This document shows, piece by piece, positions 36,524 to 45,951 of a stretch of 64,000 nucleotides of DNA. The notes under the pieces are model-generated. The model made no database searches, was not told the DNA's origin, and saw nothing but the letters and a program-made list of their open reading frames with translations. The position numbers were made by a program, and so were the translations under genes. How positions within the stretch are numbered: the first letter of the stretch is position 1; every line of letters starts with the position of its first letter. The stretch lies in NCBI RefSeq assembly GCF_016591975.1, contig NZ_AP024169.1, forward strand, positions 4,193,001 through 4,257,000, written 5' to 3'. This DNA comes from Anaeromicropila herbilytica (GTDB lineage Bacteria > Bacillota > Clostridia > Lachnospirales > Lachnospiraceae).

Positions 36524-37247
36524 TTTTCTTAGCGAAGTAATGTAATTTTAAAGCCATATAGATTAATGTAATTAACATAAAACCTAACATAATAATTGCT
36601 AATATCGTATTTTTCATATTGTACCCTGTATTCTTTATTGGTAATTGATCGTTATAGATTGATTTATCTTCTTTCTCTACTTCTAGCTTTGCTTCTCCTG
36701 CATTAGTCTTTAATCTTGCTGTATCTATGCTCTCATCACTGACCTTTGATTCACTCTCTTTAATACTGTCAATGAATAATCGGGATTCTTGATTATCTAA
36801 CTTATCTTCTTCCTCACTGGTCGCCTCTTTATTCAAGGTTGTCCCACCAGCCGAATTGTTCTTGGATGAGGCTTTACTTGATGAAGCATCCCTACTCTTA
36901 TTCTTTATATTCTTATTACTCTTTGAAGTATTTACTTGATCTGCTACGATGTAACCACTTGTTACTCCTTTTTCTACATTAGCATAGATTAGACTAATTG
37001 CTTTGGAGGCTTGCGCAGCCGTTAGGTTAATATCATCTCTCGATAGATAACTTCTTAATGTACTAAGGGACGCATTGGTGGCATGATATGTTTTACCTTT
37101 ATAAGTAAAGCTTCCACTTGCTACAGAGATGATGGAGGCTTCATTTCCATTGATATTCCCTGCATAGACTGTTTTCTCCGAAAAATGATATAAAAGGAGA
37201 GCTATGACAAATAACATAACCATTCGGCATTTCTTTTGTTTACTCAT
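36513..37247 (-). CDS. Likely sortase substrate with LPIKNTG C-terminal signal
   Basis: This 244-residue exported protein has a signal peptide (about 1-29, ending VYA), a short domain with FTYKGKTYHAT and a helix pair (about 45-100), a low-complexity Ser/Lys/Asn and acidic stretch, and a C-terminal sorting-like signal: LPIKNTG at 202-208, a hydrophobic helix, and the positively charged tail KKNEP. The motif differs from LPxTG by an insertion. Immediate linkage to the sortase gene suggests a dedicated substrate. I do not recognise the N-terminal domain with certainty. Confidence 0.78.
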   Translation of the reverse strand: MSKQKKCRMVMLFVIALLLYHFSEKTVYAGNINGNEASIISVASGSFTYKGKTYHATNASLSTLRSYLSRDDINLTAAQASKAISLIYANVEKGVTSGYIVADQVNTSKSNKNIKNKSRDASSSKASSKNNSAGGTTLNKEATSEEEDKLDNQESRLFIDSIKESESKVSDESIDTARLKTNAGEAKLEVEKEDKSIYNDQLPIKNTGYNMKNTILAIIMLGFMLITLIYMALKLHYFAKKNEP

Positions 37248-37360
37248 ATAACCCTCCGTTTACTCACTTCTAATTTTCATATAATTGTTTTTTGTATCAC
37301 CATAATACCCCATATCATTTTGTTCGTAGTAAAGTTATGCTACCCTACTATAACAATAAA

Positions 37361-38749
37361 TTATTCTTGCCAATACCAAAGCTCTACTAGGAATTTGGCT
37401 ACATATGATTTGGATGCAATAATGGTATAACCATTCTTCTTATCTCGTAGTTCTAATATCTTTTTTCTGTTTCTTAAAACCTTAATATTGTCTACCTCTT
37501 TGTTAATCGTGCATTCAAAAATTGCATTATTTCTTACATAATTTATTTGATAATTATTTGCTTTCACTTTAATAGTCAGATCATAAACAACTTTATCTGC
37601 TCTTTTAACTTGAAGTATATACGCATTACCAGCTAATTTTATATTTTTAACTTCGTATTTTCCGTTATATTGCGTTTTGGGAGCATTCGATATGGTTACT
37701 ATTTTTGTATCAGAACCTTGTTTTCCATCAAATGCTATGGTTACCCCACCTACGGTCTGTGATGGAAGATATCCTATGTTTATCCAGTTTTCAAGAAGAT
37801 TAGCTACTTTATCAGCACTTGCTCTTAATAGATCAAAGTCTGATTTGGTAAAGTTGATATCACCTTTTCCTGAAAATAACTTAAAATCTTTTGATGTTCC
37901 TGGAACGTTATATACATAATTATCAGCATCAACTGTTGGCTCTGCTTTTACATATTTACCTGTTGGAGTAGGTGTTGGGGTTGGTGTTACTGTTGGAGAT
38001 GGGGTTACTGTAGGTGGCGTTGTTGGCGCTGTTGTTGGTGCTGTTGTAGGTGCTGTAGTTGGTGTAGTTGTTGGAGTAGTTGTAGGCGCTGTCGTTGGCG
38101 TTGTCGTTGGAGTTGGGGTTGGGGTTGGTTTGTCACCTTTCTTAACAACGATCGTACAAGTATCTAACAATTTTGTATTCTCTACAGACTGTGCTGTTAT
38201 GATTGCTTTTCCCTTTTTTAAAGCTTTAATTTCACCATTACTATTTACGGTTACTACTTGATTATTACTAGACGACCATTTTATATCTTGTCTAGCATTG
38301 TGTGGTAATATCTCAGCTACTAATAGATTTTCATTACCTTCTTTAAGAATCATATAGTGTTCATCTAAGAGTACTTTCCTAGGCTCTATGTCTTTAACTG
38401 CAATGATACATTTTGCATATACCTTTGTATCATACTTTGATGTTGCTGTAATAATCGCAATTCCTTTCTTGTTAGCTGTAACTACACCTTCTTGATTTAC
38501 TGTAGCTACTTTCTCATTACTTGATTTCCAAGTAACTTCCGTACTTGCATTCTTTGGTTTTACTTTTTCTACTTTTAATGTATATTTCCCGTTAAGATCA
38601 ACGGTTTTATAATTGGTGTTAAGTACTATTCTTTTTGGTGCTGTTTGAGTTGCAGCATTTACTGAAGCCTGCACTACGTATAAAGACGTAAATACTAATG
38701 CTAAAGTCAGAATGACTGAAACTAACTTAGTGAATTTGACTCTTTTCAT
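37361..38749 (-). CDS. Secreted protein with two Big_2 domains and a Pro/Thr linker
   Basis: This is a 462-residue exported protein with a signal peptide (about 1-33, ending VNA). Two Ig-like Big_2 domains follow at about 40-115 and 122-203 (KSSNEKVATVNQEGVV and SSSNNQVVTVNSNGEI mark them). A repetitive Pro-Thr linker of about 60 residues (TTAPTTTP-type units) leads to a C-terminal beta-rich domain of unknown family (about 270-462). The start was set at 38749, where TGGAGG precedes ATG; an ATG 18 bases earlier has no ribosome site. It is probably a surface or secreted binding protein. The coding DNA of the linker is a tandem repeat and prone to length change. Confidence 0.85.
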   Translation of the reverse strand: MKRVKFTKLVSVILTLALVFTSLYVVQASVNAATQTAPKRIVLNTNYKTVDLNGKYTLKVEKVKPKNASTEVTWKSSNEKVATVNQEGVVTANKKGIAIITATSKYDTKVYAKCIIAVKDIEPRKVLLDEHYMILKEGNENLLVAEILPHNARQDIKWSSSNNQVVTVNSNGEIKALKKGKAIITAQSVENTKLLDTCTIVVKKGDKPTPTPTPTTTPTTAPTTTPTTTPTTAPTTAPTTAPTTPPTVTPSPTVTPTPTPTPTGKYVKAEPTVDADNYVYNVPGTSKDFKLFSGKGDINFTKSDFDLLRASADKVANLLENWINIGYLPSQTVGGVTIAFDGKQGSDTKIVTISNAPKTQYNGKYEVKNIKLAGNAYILQVKRADKVVYDLTIKVKANNYQINYVRNNAIFECTINKEVDNIKVLRNRKKILELRDKKNGYTIIASKSYVAKFLVELWYWQE

Positions 38750-38936
38750 CTTATTCCTCCACTTCATATTTTACAAATTTTACCTATTTATTGTATTCCA
38801 TTTATTGTAAATTATCAACTGCTTAATTTATTATTATTAATAATAGATATTGAATTGGTATTTTTTGTTTGACTTTTTGGATAAGTTGACTAGACGTTTT
38901 ATTCTTCTTCTATATACAATATTTTTACATTAAAAA

Positions 38937-38965
38937 AGTGGTACCTATTTCCCATAAGTACCACT
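38937..38965 (-). terminator. Intrinsic terminator (minus strand)
   Basis: An 8-bp stem (AGTGGTAC with GTACCACT) encloses a 13-nt loop, and on the minus strand six T follow at once. It lies 84 bases after the small two-helix membrane protein gene and probably ends that transcript. The rest of 38750-39048 shows nothing else. Confidence 0.75.
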
Positions 38966-39048
38966 CTACTTTCATTGCTAATTCTTATAATTATTTGCTT
39001 TCTGTTGCTTTCAAATTGTATCTCTATTCATACATTTCTATGCTTAAC

Positions 39049-39222
39049 TTATCTCATTAGGTTAAAGATTCCCCACGCACCCAATGTAAAAACGGTAAAT
39101 ATAGAAGATATTCCATAACCTCCGTATATTAACTTTTGTAGTCTACTTTTATTTGCTCTTATTATTAAGATTATTTTTGCACTGGCTAACAGTATAAAAG
39201 CAGTTATTGCGTAATTCACCAT
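39049..39222 (-). CDS. Small two-helix membrane protein (57 aa) or gene remnant
   Basis: The frame starts MVNYAITAFILLASAK and ends LGAWGIFNLMR, with two hydrophobic helices (about 4-22 and 32-53) joined by a basic turn with RANKSRLQK. No good ribosome site precedes this ATG, and the frame stays open upstream without a start for another 18 codons (including SWESFERIRFHI) until a stop about 20 bases from hairpin element 4. It may therefore be the C-terminal remnant of a longer gene cut by that element, or a small protein. No family recognised. Confidence 0.5.
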   Translation of the reverse strand: MVNYAITAFILLASAKIILIIRANKSRLQKLIYGGYGISSIFTVFTLGAWGIFNLMR

Positions 39223-39304
39223 AATATGAAAGCGTATTCTTTCGAAGCTCTCCCAAGAAAGAATATAACTTTGCTACTACCTAAATTTTTCGATTATGTA
39301 AAAT

Positions 39305-39561
39305 GACCTGCTCCATATCTTTCCTGGCAATTTGTACAAAATCGAAAAAGCGAATGCGCCTTTGAAAATGTATTAGAAGTTCTTAGTCCCAGATAACTTT
39401 GTGTTATATCAGCAAACAGACCTGTTTGAGCGAAGCGAGTTGTCTGTTTACTGATATGTCTTACACAAAATAATCTGAGACTTAGAACTTCTTATACCTT
39501 CTCAATGAAGCATGAACTTTTCGATTTTTTACAAATTGCCTAGAGCAAGTAAAAGCAGGTC
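39305..39561. repeat. Giant hairpin element 4 (about 257 bp)
   Basis: The element is bounded by GACCTGCT and AGCAGGTC and folds into one long imperfect hairpin. The apex reads CTGTTTGAGCGAAGCGAGTT and is closed by ACAGAC/GTCTGT, so it belongs with the core of elements 1 to 3 although the arms differ. It begins 6 bases after the stop codon of the 301-residue secreted protein. There is no T-run and no coding frame. Confidence 0.78.
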
Positions 39562-39567
39562 ACACAA

Positions 39568-40473
39568 TCAGTTTATTCCAAATACATAGTCCGTATTATA
39601 AGTACGAACATAGAGATTCTTTCCCTTTTGAATAATATAGTATGGTGCTGACTTCAAAAGGCTTTTCTTAAGCACTTTACCGTTGTTACGATCAATCTGA
39701 TATAAATAATCAGGTTCTGCTGTGAATCCATATCCACATATAATTACGTCATTTATTAAAGTAAAATTATAAGAATTGCTTACTAAAGCATTCGTTCTCC
39801 ATAGAATACTCATATCAGACAAATCTATTGCTGTAATATACGCATTCATTTGCTTGGAGCTTTTCGCATAGGTATCATGACCATGAGATACGTATAGAAT
39901 GTTATCTTTAATAGTAGCCCAATTAACTTTTTGTTGAATATAATCATAATCTGCTTTTACATACTTGGGAGAATATCTATACTTTGTAAAATCAAAAGAG
40001 TATACCTTTTTAAGACTTTTGGCATTGTATATATTTAAAATATACCCTTCTGAGAAATCAGAACCATAGGTGCAATATATATATGACTCATCATAGAATG
40101 CAGATGTTATTATCAAGTCCTCATAGTATGTGTCTATTTTCTCTGGTAGGTTACCGAAGGTATCAGCAAATGGATTTGGTACCTCATATTGTTTCATAGA
40201 AAGCTTATTCTTTTTGAACCAATTTTCATCATCAGTTATCTGATTTGCTTTACTTGATTTCAACTTTAATTGGATGGACTGATTTTTCTTATTCTTTACT
40301 TTACCCGATTTGTAATATTGAAACGGTGGTTTATCCATTACAATTGTACTTATACTTTCATCAGAAGCTGCCATTACCGCTATCTTACATGGAATCACAC
40401 CAATGATTAAGGTAATCATTAGTATTGCAACCATTACTTTTGTGAATCGATTTTTCATTACTTTCTTTTCCAT
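39568..40473 (-). CDS. Exported protein with beta-propeller-like sequence
   Basis: This 301-residue protein has a signal peptide (about 1-35, MVAILMITLIIGVIP core, ending VMAA). The mature part from about 110 shows repeated beta-strand blocks such as YIYCTYGSDFSEGYILNIYN, NILYVSHGHD and NLYVRTYNTDYVFGI, with AYITAIDLSDMSILWRT. These resemble PQQ/WD40-type propeller repeats, but too few are visible for a full propeller. The role is unknown. It is followed at once by giant hairpin element 4. Confidence 0.7.
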   Translation of the reverse strand: MEKKVMKNRFTKVMVAILMITLIIGVIPCKIAVMAASDESISTIVMDKPPFQYYKSGKVKNKKNQSIQLKLKSSKANQITDDENWFKKNKLSMKQYEVPNPFADTFGNLPEKIDTYYEDLIITSAFYDESYIYCTYGSDFSEGYILNIYNAKSLKKVYSFDFTKYRYSPKYVKADYDYIQQKVNWATIKDNILYVSHGHDTYAKSSKQMNAYITAIDLSDMSILWRTNALVSNSYNFTLINDVIICGYGFTAEPDYLYQIDRNNGKVLKKSLLKSAPYYIIQKGKNLYVRTYNTDYVFGIN

Positions 40474-40693
40474 TATTTTCTCCCCTTCTTTGCACTAGTC
40501 TTAATGTTAGATGCCTTCTCTTATTGAATACTTCCATTTATACGCAAATTTAATTATATACTATAATATAACTCATCTCAATCACATTTTTACCACTTGT
40601 TCCCATTTGTAATTTTAAAAATACTATTTTAAAATATAATTATTACATAGATTTATAAATGAAATAATTATTTTATATTAAAGGAGTTTACAG

Positions 40694-41476
40694 ATGAAAA
40701 AAATGCAACGAAAACAATATTCCTCATGCTTTATTCTATTATTTTCTCTGATTCTTATAAATGTTTTTACGCTTTCTGCACATGCATCTACAAAATCAAA
40801 TAGTGAAAAACAAAAAGAAATGAATCAAAAAATTGCTGTGGTTCAAAAGAAATATGAGGCTACCGAATATGATACATATCATCTTTACTGCACATATCAA
40901 GTTACTGCAAAAGTTCAGAACGAGCTTTATAAAGGCTATAACAAAGAATCAATGACTAACATTAGTAAAGCTAAAACTAAATTAGCTAAAATAAGTAAAG
41001 ACAATAGCTTATACGGTCTATCAAGAAGAAAGCAATTAAAAAGAATCATTCTTAAGGAAGAAACCGAGTTAAAAATCAATAAGGTTACTTTAGAATCCTA
41101 CAATAAGAATTATCCTATCTATAAATTATTTATGGACGGATTAACTTCTGATCCAAAAAATTTCAAATCACAAATTAACATTATTAAGTTAAATTATAAC
41201 TATTGGAAATCTACTAACTATGCATGGGAAAAAGATACTCCAGTTCTTTTTAAATGTTATGATGAAATAAACAAAGATTTAGAAATGTGGAAGAATAGTA
41301 ATGATATTCACAAAAAAGAAAGAATAAAATCTTTAATCGAAGAACTTGAAAATCCAAACAATGGCTACACTGCTTTAGATTTAAAGAAAACTCAAACTGC
41401 TAATTTAAACGATAGTAGAATATGCTATGCCTATTTTAAAGAGCTCAATAATATCATAAAAAAATATACTTATTAA
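40694..41476 (+). CDS. Exported helical protein of unknown function
   Basis: This 260-residue protein has an N-terminal signal peptide (hydrophobic core CFILLFSLILINVFTLS, cleavage near AHA at about 31). The mature part is lysine- and asparagine-rich and appears almost entirely alpha-helical. No family motif is recognised. It is one of few plus-strand genes here, has a clear AAGGAG site 8 bases before ATG, and ends at a shared terminator with the convergent cytochrome b5-like gene. Confidence 0.7.
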   Translation: MKKMQRKQYSSCFILLFSLILINVFTLSAHASTKSNSEKQKEMNQKIAVVQKKYEATEYDTYHLYCTYQVTAKVQNELYKGYNKESMTNISKAKTKLAKISKDNSLYGLSRRKQLKRIILKEETELKINKVTLESYNKNYPIYKLFMDGLTSDPKNFKSQINIIKLNYNYWKSTNYAWEKDTPVLFKCYDEINKDLEMWKNSNDIHKKERIKSLIEELENPNNGYTALDLKKTQTANLNDSRICYAYFKELNNIIKKYTY

Positions 41477-41556
41477 ATCTATTTCATATAAAAATTAATT
41501 TATTAATTTTGAGTGGTGCCCTTTCAAGTTAATGAAGATCAACTTTAATACTAAAT

Positions 41557-41616
41557 AGCGTATGATTATAATTCAATTGCGGCAAATCGTCTCTTTATGA
41601 ATAATAATCATACGCT
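41557..41616. terminator. Terminator between convergent genes
   Basis: A perfect 13-bp stem (AGCGTATGATTAT with ATAATCATACGCT) encloses a 34-nt loop and is followed on the plus strand by TTTCTTT. Confidence 0.65.
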
Positions 41617-41645
41617 TTTCTTTAAAGGTTGCAATGATATTTACT

Positions 41646-42332
41646 CTATTTCTTTAGACTTCCAACAACAGTTAATTTCTTAAATACGATATCCCCATGT
41701 GGTGATTTACCAATTTCATCAGTTAAATCAGTACCTGCAACGGCTCCATAGTGCTTGCCATCCTTCCACTGCTTTACATCTGTAACATCATATACAACTC
41801 CTTTATATGCGACATACGCTTTATTACCATTCTGACCATCATACTTAGCTAATTCTTCTATTGTAAATTCTTTATTTGCATTATTTGCAACTTCTGTATT
41901 ATTTACACCACTAACTTGAATTAATTCTGGAAAAGCTACATGTAATACAATACCAAGAATCAATAAAATACCAATTAACCTATGAGTGAAAAACCATGCT
42001 CCTGCCCTTTTCTTAGCTCTATAGCTACCATAGATTCCAACAAGTACTTGTATAATCATAAGAGCTGCTGCCACTGTACCAGTAATATTAAATCCAAAAT
42101 TCATATATTGCATTACATAATGCACTATCAGAAATACAACAGTAGCATACCCAAAAAGTCTATGGTATTTAACAAATACCTTCATCAATAGACTCATTAT
42201 CTGCTTTGCATTCTGATTCTTCGCAATCTTCTTACCATATTTCCTATTAATCGCCTTTACTACATAATTTAACATCGTACCAACATATGATATAACAATT
42301 AGCCATCCAAACAAATTACCAATCTCGCCCAT
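41646..42332 (-). CDS. Membrane protein with C-terminal cytochrome b5-like domain
   Basis: This 228-residue protein has four to five hydrophobic helices (about 8-25, 57-75, 82-98 and 114-135) with His residues in positions that could bind heme (FVKYHRLFGYATVVFLIVH and FFTHRLIGILLILGIVLH). A cytochrome b5-like heme/steroid-binding domain follows at about 160-228, with FTIEELAKYDGQNG and the ligand segments GKHYGAVAG and KSPHGD. A membrane electron-transfer role is inferred. It stands alone with its own ribosome site (TAGGAG). Confidence 0.82.
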   Translation of the reverse strand: MGEIGNLFGWLIVISYVGTMLNYVVKAINRKYGKKIAKNQNAKQIMSLLMKVFVKYHRLFGYATVVFLIVHYVMQYMNFGFNITGTVAAALMIIQVLVGIYGSYRAKKRAGAWFFTHRLIGILLILGIVLHVAFPELIQVSGVNNTEVANNANKEFTIEELAKYDGQNGNKAYVAYKGVVYDVTDVKQWKDGKHYGAVAGTDLTDEIGKSPHGDIVFKKLTVVGSLKK

Positions 42333-42550
42333 ACTTTATTCTCCTATTCTTAGGGATATTTTTATAATAACTATTTTTATATTAGTAATAATATTAATTA
42401 TTATTTTTATTATTTTTAATATTATATGATAATATTTTATAGTTTACAATATATATATTCATAAATCACAATATTTTCACATTATTAATATCTCCTGTTT
42501 TTTTCCACCTAAACATGATTCATTATATCCTTACGTTCCTCTTATAATCA

Positions 42551-42580
42551 AAAAAACACCCTACTATTTCTAGTAGAGTG
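42551..42580 (-). terminator. Intrinsic terminator of the TraX gene
   Basis: A 10-bp stem with one G-U pair (CACTCTACTA/TAGTAGGGTG on the minus strand) and a 4-nt loop are followed by six T. Confidence 0.85.
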
Positions 42581-42659
42581 CCATTTTTCATAATGTATCA
42601 ATTGTCAACTATATTTCATAATTAAAATCTTAAGTTCTCATCCCAATTAAAGTTGGAAC

Positions 42660-43499
42660 CTATTTATTCATAATGAAATATAACACACATGAAAGCGAAT
42701 ATAGTATATAAATATGTCCTGGATAGAACCAATAGAAGAACTTCTTGTTACCTGTTCCTCTCTCTCCGTTATACATCAACATAATTACTGCTGCAAAAGC
42801 TCCCATCCACTCAAAAGCATCCGTAAGCATAAATTTGATTGTGAGTCCTGGCATAGTTGCAAGTGGAAGGACTCCATAAATAAGAATTGTAGAGACGAAA
42901 AAGACAATAGCCTGCATCTTACGTTTTTTACGAAATAGATAGATTAGAATACCCTGTAAAATAAAAAACGTACCTCCATCACTAATCCAAGCATGGATTG
43001 GTAATATCGAATAATGAAGAAAACTTATATAAGTCCATGTACTCGGTATCATGCTACCAATAAATACCACAAAATATGCATATAAGATTGGAGCAAGAAT
43101 CGCTGCTATGCCTCTCACCCATTTTTTGTGCGCACACCAATCAATTCCTTGTAGGATAATTAGTAATATTGTAAATGTTGCAAGCATCTGGTTCTGGGGA
43201 TAGAATCCATCTCCTCTATGTATCCCGGTTGTCATAAAGAGAAATTGTAGAAGTCCCATTGCAATGGCAATACCATAGATCTGTAGAAAATACTTCTTAC
43301 GATTATGCGTATGCGTAAAGCCTTCAATAATGCAAAATAGAAATAATGGTGCCGATAGTCGTCCTAACATAGAAAACCATATTGGTATCTTTCCTGTAAA
43401 TTCAAAGAAATAATGAATATGATCTAGCACCATCAGTAGCATCGCAATATACTTTAATTGAAATCCAGTGAGTCCTTTTTGTTTTGTTAATTGTTCCAT
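42660..43499 (-). CDS. TraX family membrane protein
   Basis: This 279-residue protein has about eight membrane helices and the TraX signature at the N-terminus (LKYIAMLLMVLDHIHYFF and MLGRLSAPLFLFCIIEGF). TraX of F-like plasmids N-acetylates pilin. Chromosomal homologues are common in Firmicutes and are probably acyltransferase-like enzymes that act on surface molecules. No conjugation genes are nearby, so a link to transfer is not supported. Start and ribosome site (AGGGA) are clear. Confidence 0.88.
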   Translation of the reverse strand: MEQLTKQKGLTGFQLKYIAMLLMVLDHIHYFFEFTGKIPIWFSMLGRLSAPLFLFCIIEGFTHTHNRKKYFLQIYGIAIAMGLLQFLFMTTGIHRGDGFYPQNQMLATFTILLIILQGIDWCAHKKWVRGIAAILAPILYAYFVVFIGSMIPSTWTYISFLHYSILPIHAWISDGGTFFILQGILIYLFRKKRKMQAIVFFVSTILIYGVLPLATMPGLTIKFMLTDAFEWMGAFAAVIMLMYNGERGTGNKKFFYWFYPGHIYILYSLSCVLYFIMNK

Positions 43500-43640
43500 A
43501 TAATAATCCCTTTCTTTCGATCTATCTTATTTGAGAGTTTCTTGATATCTCTTCTTCTCAAATAGTATATCTAGGAATTATAAGGAATTTATAAGGAATC
43601 TATTTATAATCAAATAATAATAATGTTGGGATCAAAAGCC

Positions 43641-45161
43641 TTATTTAATCTTATTTGTACTCTTCATTAGTTCTTGTGCCATACTACTGATTTCTTCTAT
43701 CGTGGCATTGATTTCTTCCGTCATAGCAGCTTGAGACTGCGTAATGATATTCATATCGTCACAACTTATAATAATTTGATTTACTTCTCTCTCCATATCA
43801 TTTAAGCTCTTTTCAATATTCACTACCGCATTAGCGCTATCGTCTGCTAATTTTCTAATTTCCTCTGAGACGATTGCAAAACCTTTACCATGTTCCCCAG
43901 CACGTGCTGATTCGATGGCTGCATTTAATCCCAATAGATTGGTTTGATCTGCTATGCCCTTAATAAAATCAGTTATATTCTTGGTATCATTTGCAGTATT
44001 TTGTGCACCATAAGCTGTTTTGGTAGCGATTTCTTGAGATTTTGTAAGTTCTTGAGCCTGTTCTGTAATAGAATTAACCGCCGTAGCCATTTGAGTAATT
44101 GACTCAGATAATATTTCCATTCTTGTATTAACTTCTTTTTCTAATTCCTGGTTATTAATTTCAATCGTTATATCGCGAATTGTTCCAGCTACACGTATTG
44201 GTGCTCCTTTGTCATCACGATAAGTTAATCCTGTTGCGTGATACCATCTATATTCTCCATTTTTTGATTTTAAGCGATAATCAAGTTCATATGGAGTATT
44301 ACCAGTATAATCACTTAGATGTGCTTGGAACATACCAAGTGTTTTGCTCTTATCGTCTGGATGTAAACTGTTGATCCAACTATCCGCATCATTCGGAAAA
44401 TCTTGTTCATTATTATAACCTAATAGTTTTCTAAATTGTGGCGACCACCAATACTCTTTCTCCGTGTCTCCCTTGCTATTAGTCGATGTATCCATGCACC
44501 AAGAACCCTCACTCAATACTTCATTTACTAATTCAAAACGATTAAGAAGAGATTGAAATTCTTTCTTTTTAACCTTTTCATCATGTATATCAAAGATTGC
44601 TCCTGCTACTTTTAGGGCTTTTCCATCTTTATCACGAAGAGTACTAGCATTGGCACGAAACCAGCGATATTCATTCGTTTTTAATCGCATTCTTAATTCA
44701 ATATCATAAGGAGTTCGTCCTGATTTATCTAACATATGAGTATGGGCAGCTTTTATGAAACGCTCCCTATCGTCTGGATGTACTTGTTTAGAAAAACTTG
44801 CTATTGTATTTGGAAAATCTTCCTCGTCATTAAATCCCAACATCCTTCTAACATCATCTGACCAATAATACTTATTCTCTGGATGAACTGGGCTACCATC
44901 AATAATTGTAGCTTCCCATAAACCTACACGAATTGCTTCTTTTACTAATTGTAATCGAATCGTAGTATCCTTCTGTGATTTCTCTAGTATTTCAAATGCT
45001 GAATTAATATTATGTATGATTTCATTATAGATTGGAGAGTTATCTAATTGACTTATCTTAAAAGATTCATTATTCTTAGCTAATTCTAACATATTTCTAC
45101 TTGTCTCTAGTAGCTTATTCAAATCATTATCATTTTTCTTCTTAAGCATCTTGTACACCAT
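43641..45161 (-). CDS. Soluble chemoreceptor with two PAS domains
   Basis: This 506-residue cytoplasmic receptor has no membrane segment. Two PAS/PAC domains (PAS_3 type, about 75-200 and 205-335) show nearly duplicated segments such as PENKYYWSDDVRRMLGF and EKEYWWSPQFRKLLGY. A short signalling coiled coil follows (about 345-506) with the tip NLLGLNAAIESARAGEHGKG. It can couple an internal signal, such as redox state, to CheA. The gene starts 22 bases after the short-chain dehydrogenase stop, so the two are likely co-transcribed, which is an unusual pairing. Confidence 0.92.
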   Translation of the reverse strand: MVYKMLKKKNDNDLNKLLETSRNMLELAKNNESFKISQLDNSPIYNEIIHNINSAFEILEKSQKDTTIRLQLVKEAIRVGLWEATIIDGSPVHPENKYYWSDDVRRMLGFNDEEDFPNTIASFSKQVHPDDRERFIKAAHTHMLDKSGRTPYDIELRMRLKTNEYRWFRANASTLRDKDGKALKVAGAIFDIHDEKVKKKEFQSLLNRFELVNEVLSEGSWCMDTSTNSKGDTEKEYWWSPQFRKLLGYNNEQDFPNDADSWINSLHPDDKSKTLGMFQAHLSDYTGNTPYELDYRLKSKNGEYRWYHATGLTYRDDKGAPIRVAGTIRDITIEINNQELEKEVNTRMEILSESITQMATAVNSITEQAQELTKSQEIATKTAYGAQNTANDTKNITDFIKGIADQTNLLGLNAAIESARAGEHGKGFAIVSEEIRKLADDSANAVVNIEKSLNDMEREVNQIIISCDDMNIITQSQAAMTEEINATIEEISSMAQELMKSTNKIK

Positions 45162-45183
45162 ATTTCCCTTCCATTGCTATTTT

Positions 45184-45951
45184 CTATAAAGCAGTCCATC
45201 CACCATCTACTGAAAGTAATTGACCTGTTGTATAACTGGATGCATCAGAAGCAAAGTATACAACTGCACCATCCAATTCCCCGTTCTTACCAATTCTCCC
45301 CATTGGACAAAATGCCTGTACAAGTTGTTGGAATGAATTATCCCCCACCACATTTTCAGTCATTTCACTTTCAAAATATGCAGGTCCAATTGCATTAACA
45401 GTTATGTTATATTTTGCCCATTCATTTGCAAGTGATTTTGTCATCATTAATACACCACCCTTGGTAGTACAATATGCATTCAGTGGCATTCCACACATTG
45501 CAACACTGCTATGGATTGATCCAACATTAATGATCTTTCCATATTTATTTTGAACCATATGTTTACCAACCTCGCGGGCAAAGAAATATACACTATTTAA
45601 GTTCATATCTATCATTCTTCTCCAAGTCTCATCTGATTGAACTTCTGCTGGTTCAGCCAATGCAATACCTGCATTATTTACTAAGATATCAATCTTCCCA
45701 AAGTGTTCTATAGCTTCTTCAACTGTTGCTTTTATTTCATCATTATTTAATACATCACATTTTATAGGTAAACAGCGTACCCCTAACGCTTCTATTTCAA
45801 CCTTTACTGCATTTAATTTTTCTAATCTTCTTGCAACGATTACGATATCCGCCCCTTGCTTAGCTAGTGCTTTGGCAAATTGAACTCCTAATCCTGATGA
45901 TGCACCTGTAACTATTGCTACTTTACCTTTTAAATCAAATAATTCACTCAT
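45184..45951 (-). CDS. Short-chain dehydrogenase/reductase
   Basis: This 255-residue NAD(P)-dependent oxidoreductase has TGASSGLG near 15-22, NNAGIA near 90-95, a catalytic Ser near 142 (GSIHSS), YxxxK (YCTTK near 155) and the C-terminal GQLLSVDGG segment of the gluconate-5-dehydrogenase-like group. The start is at 45951, with AAGGAGG upstream; a longer frame reaching 46068 has no ribosome site and would overlap the TetR gene. It is divergent from the TetR regulator with about 100 bases between them, so regulation by it is likely. Substrate unknown. Confidence 0.92.
   Translation of the reverse strand: MSELFDLKGKVAIVTGASSGLGVQFAKALAKQGADIVIVARRLEKLNAVKVEIEALGVRCLPIKCDVLNNDEIKATVEEAIEHFGKIDILVNNAGIALAEPAEVQSDETWRRMIDMNLNSVYFFAREVGKHMVQNKYGKIINVGSIHSSVAMCGMPLNAYCTTKGGVLMMTKSLANEWAKYNITVNAIGPAYFESEMTENVVGDNSFQQLVQAFCPMGRIGKNGELDGAVVYFASDASSYTTGQLLSVDGGWTAL

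Noticed and set aside
42660..43499. TraX as a sign of a conjugative element
   Set aside because: No other transfer, relaxase or integrase genes are in the window; chromosomal TraX proteins are common in Firmicutes.
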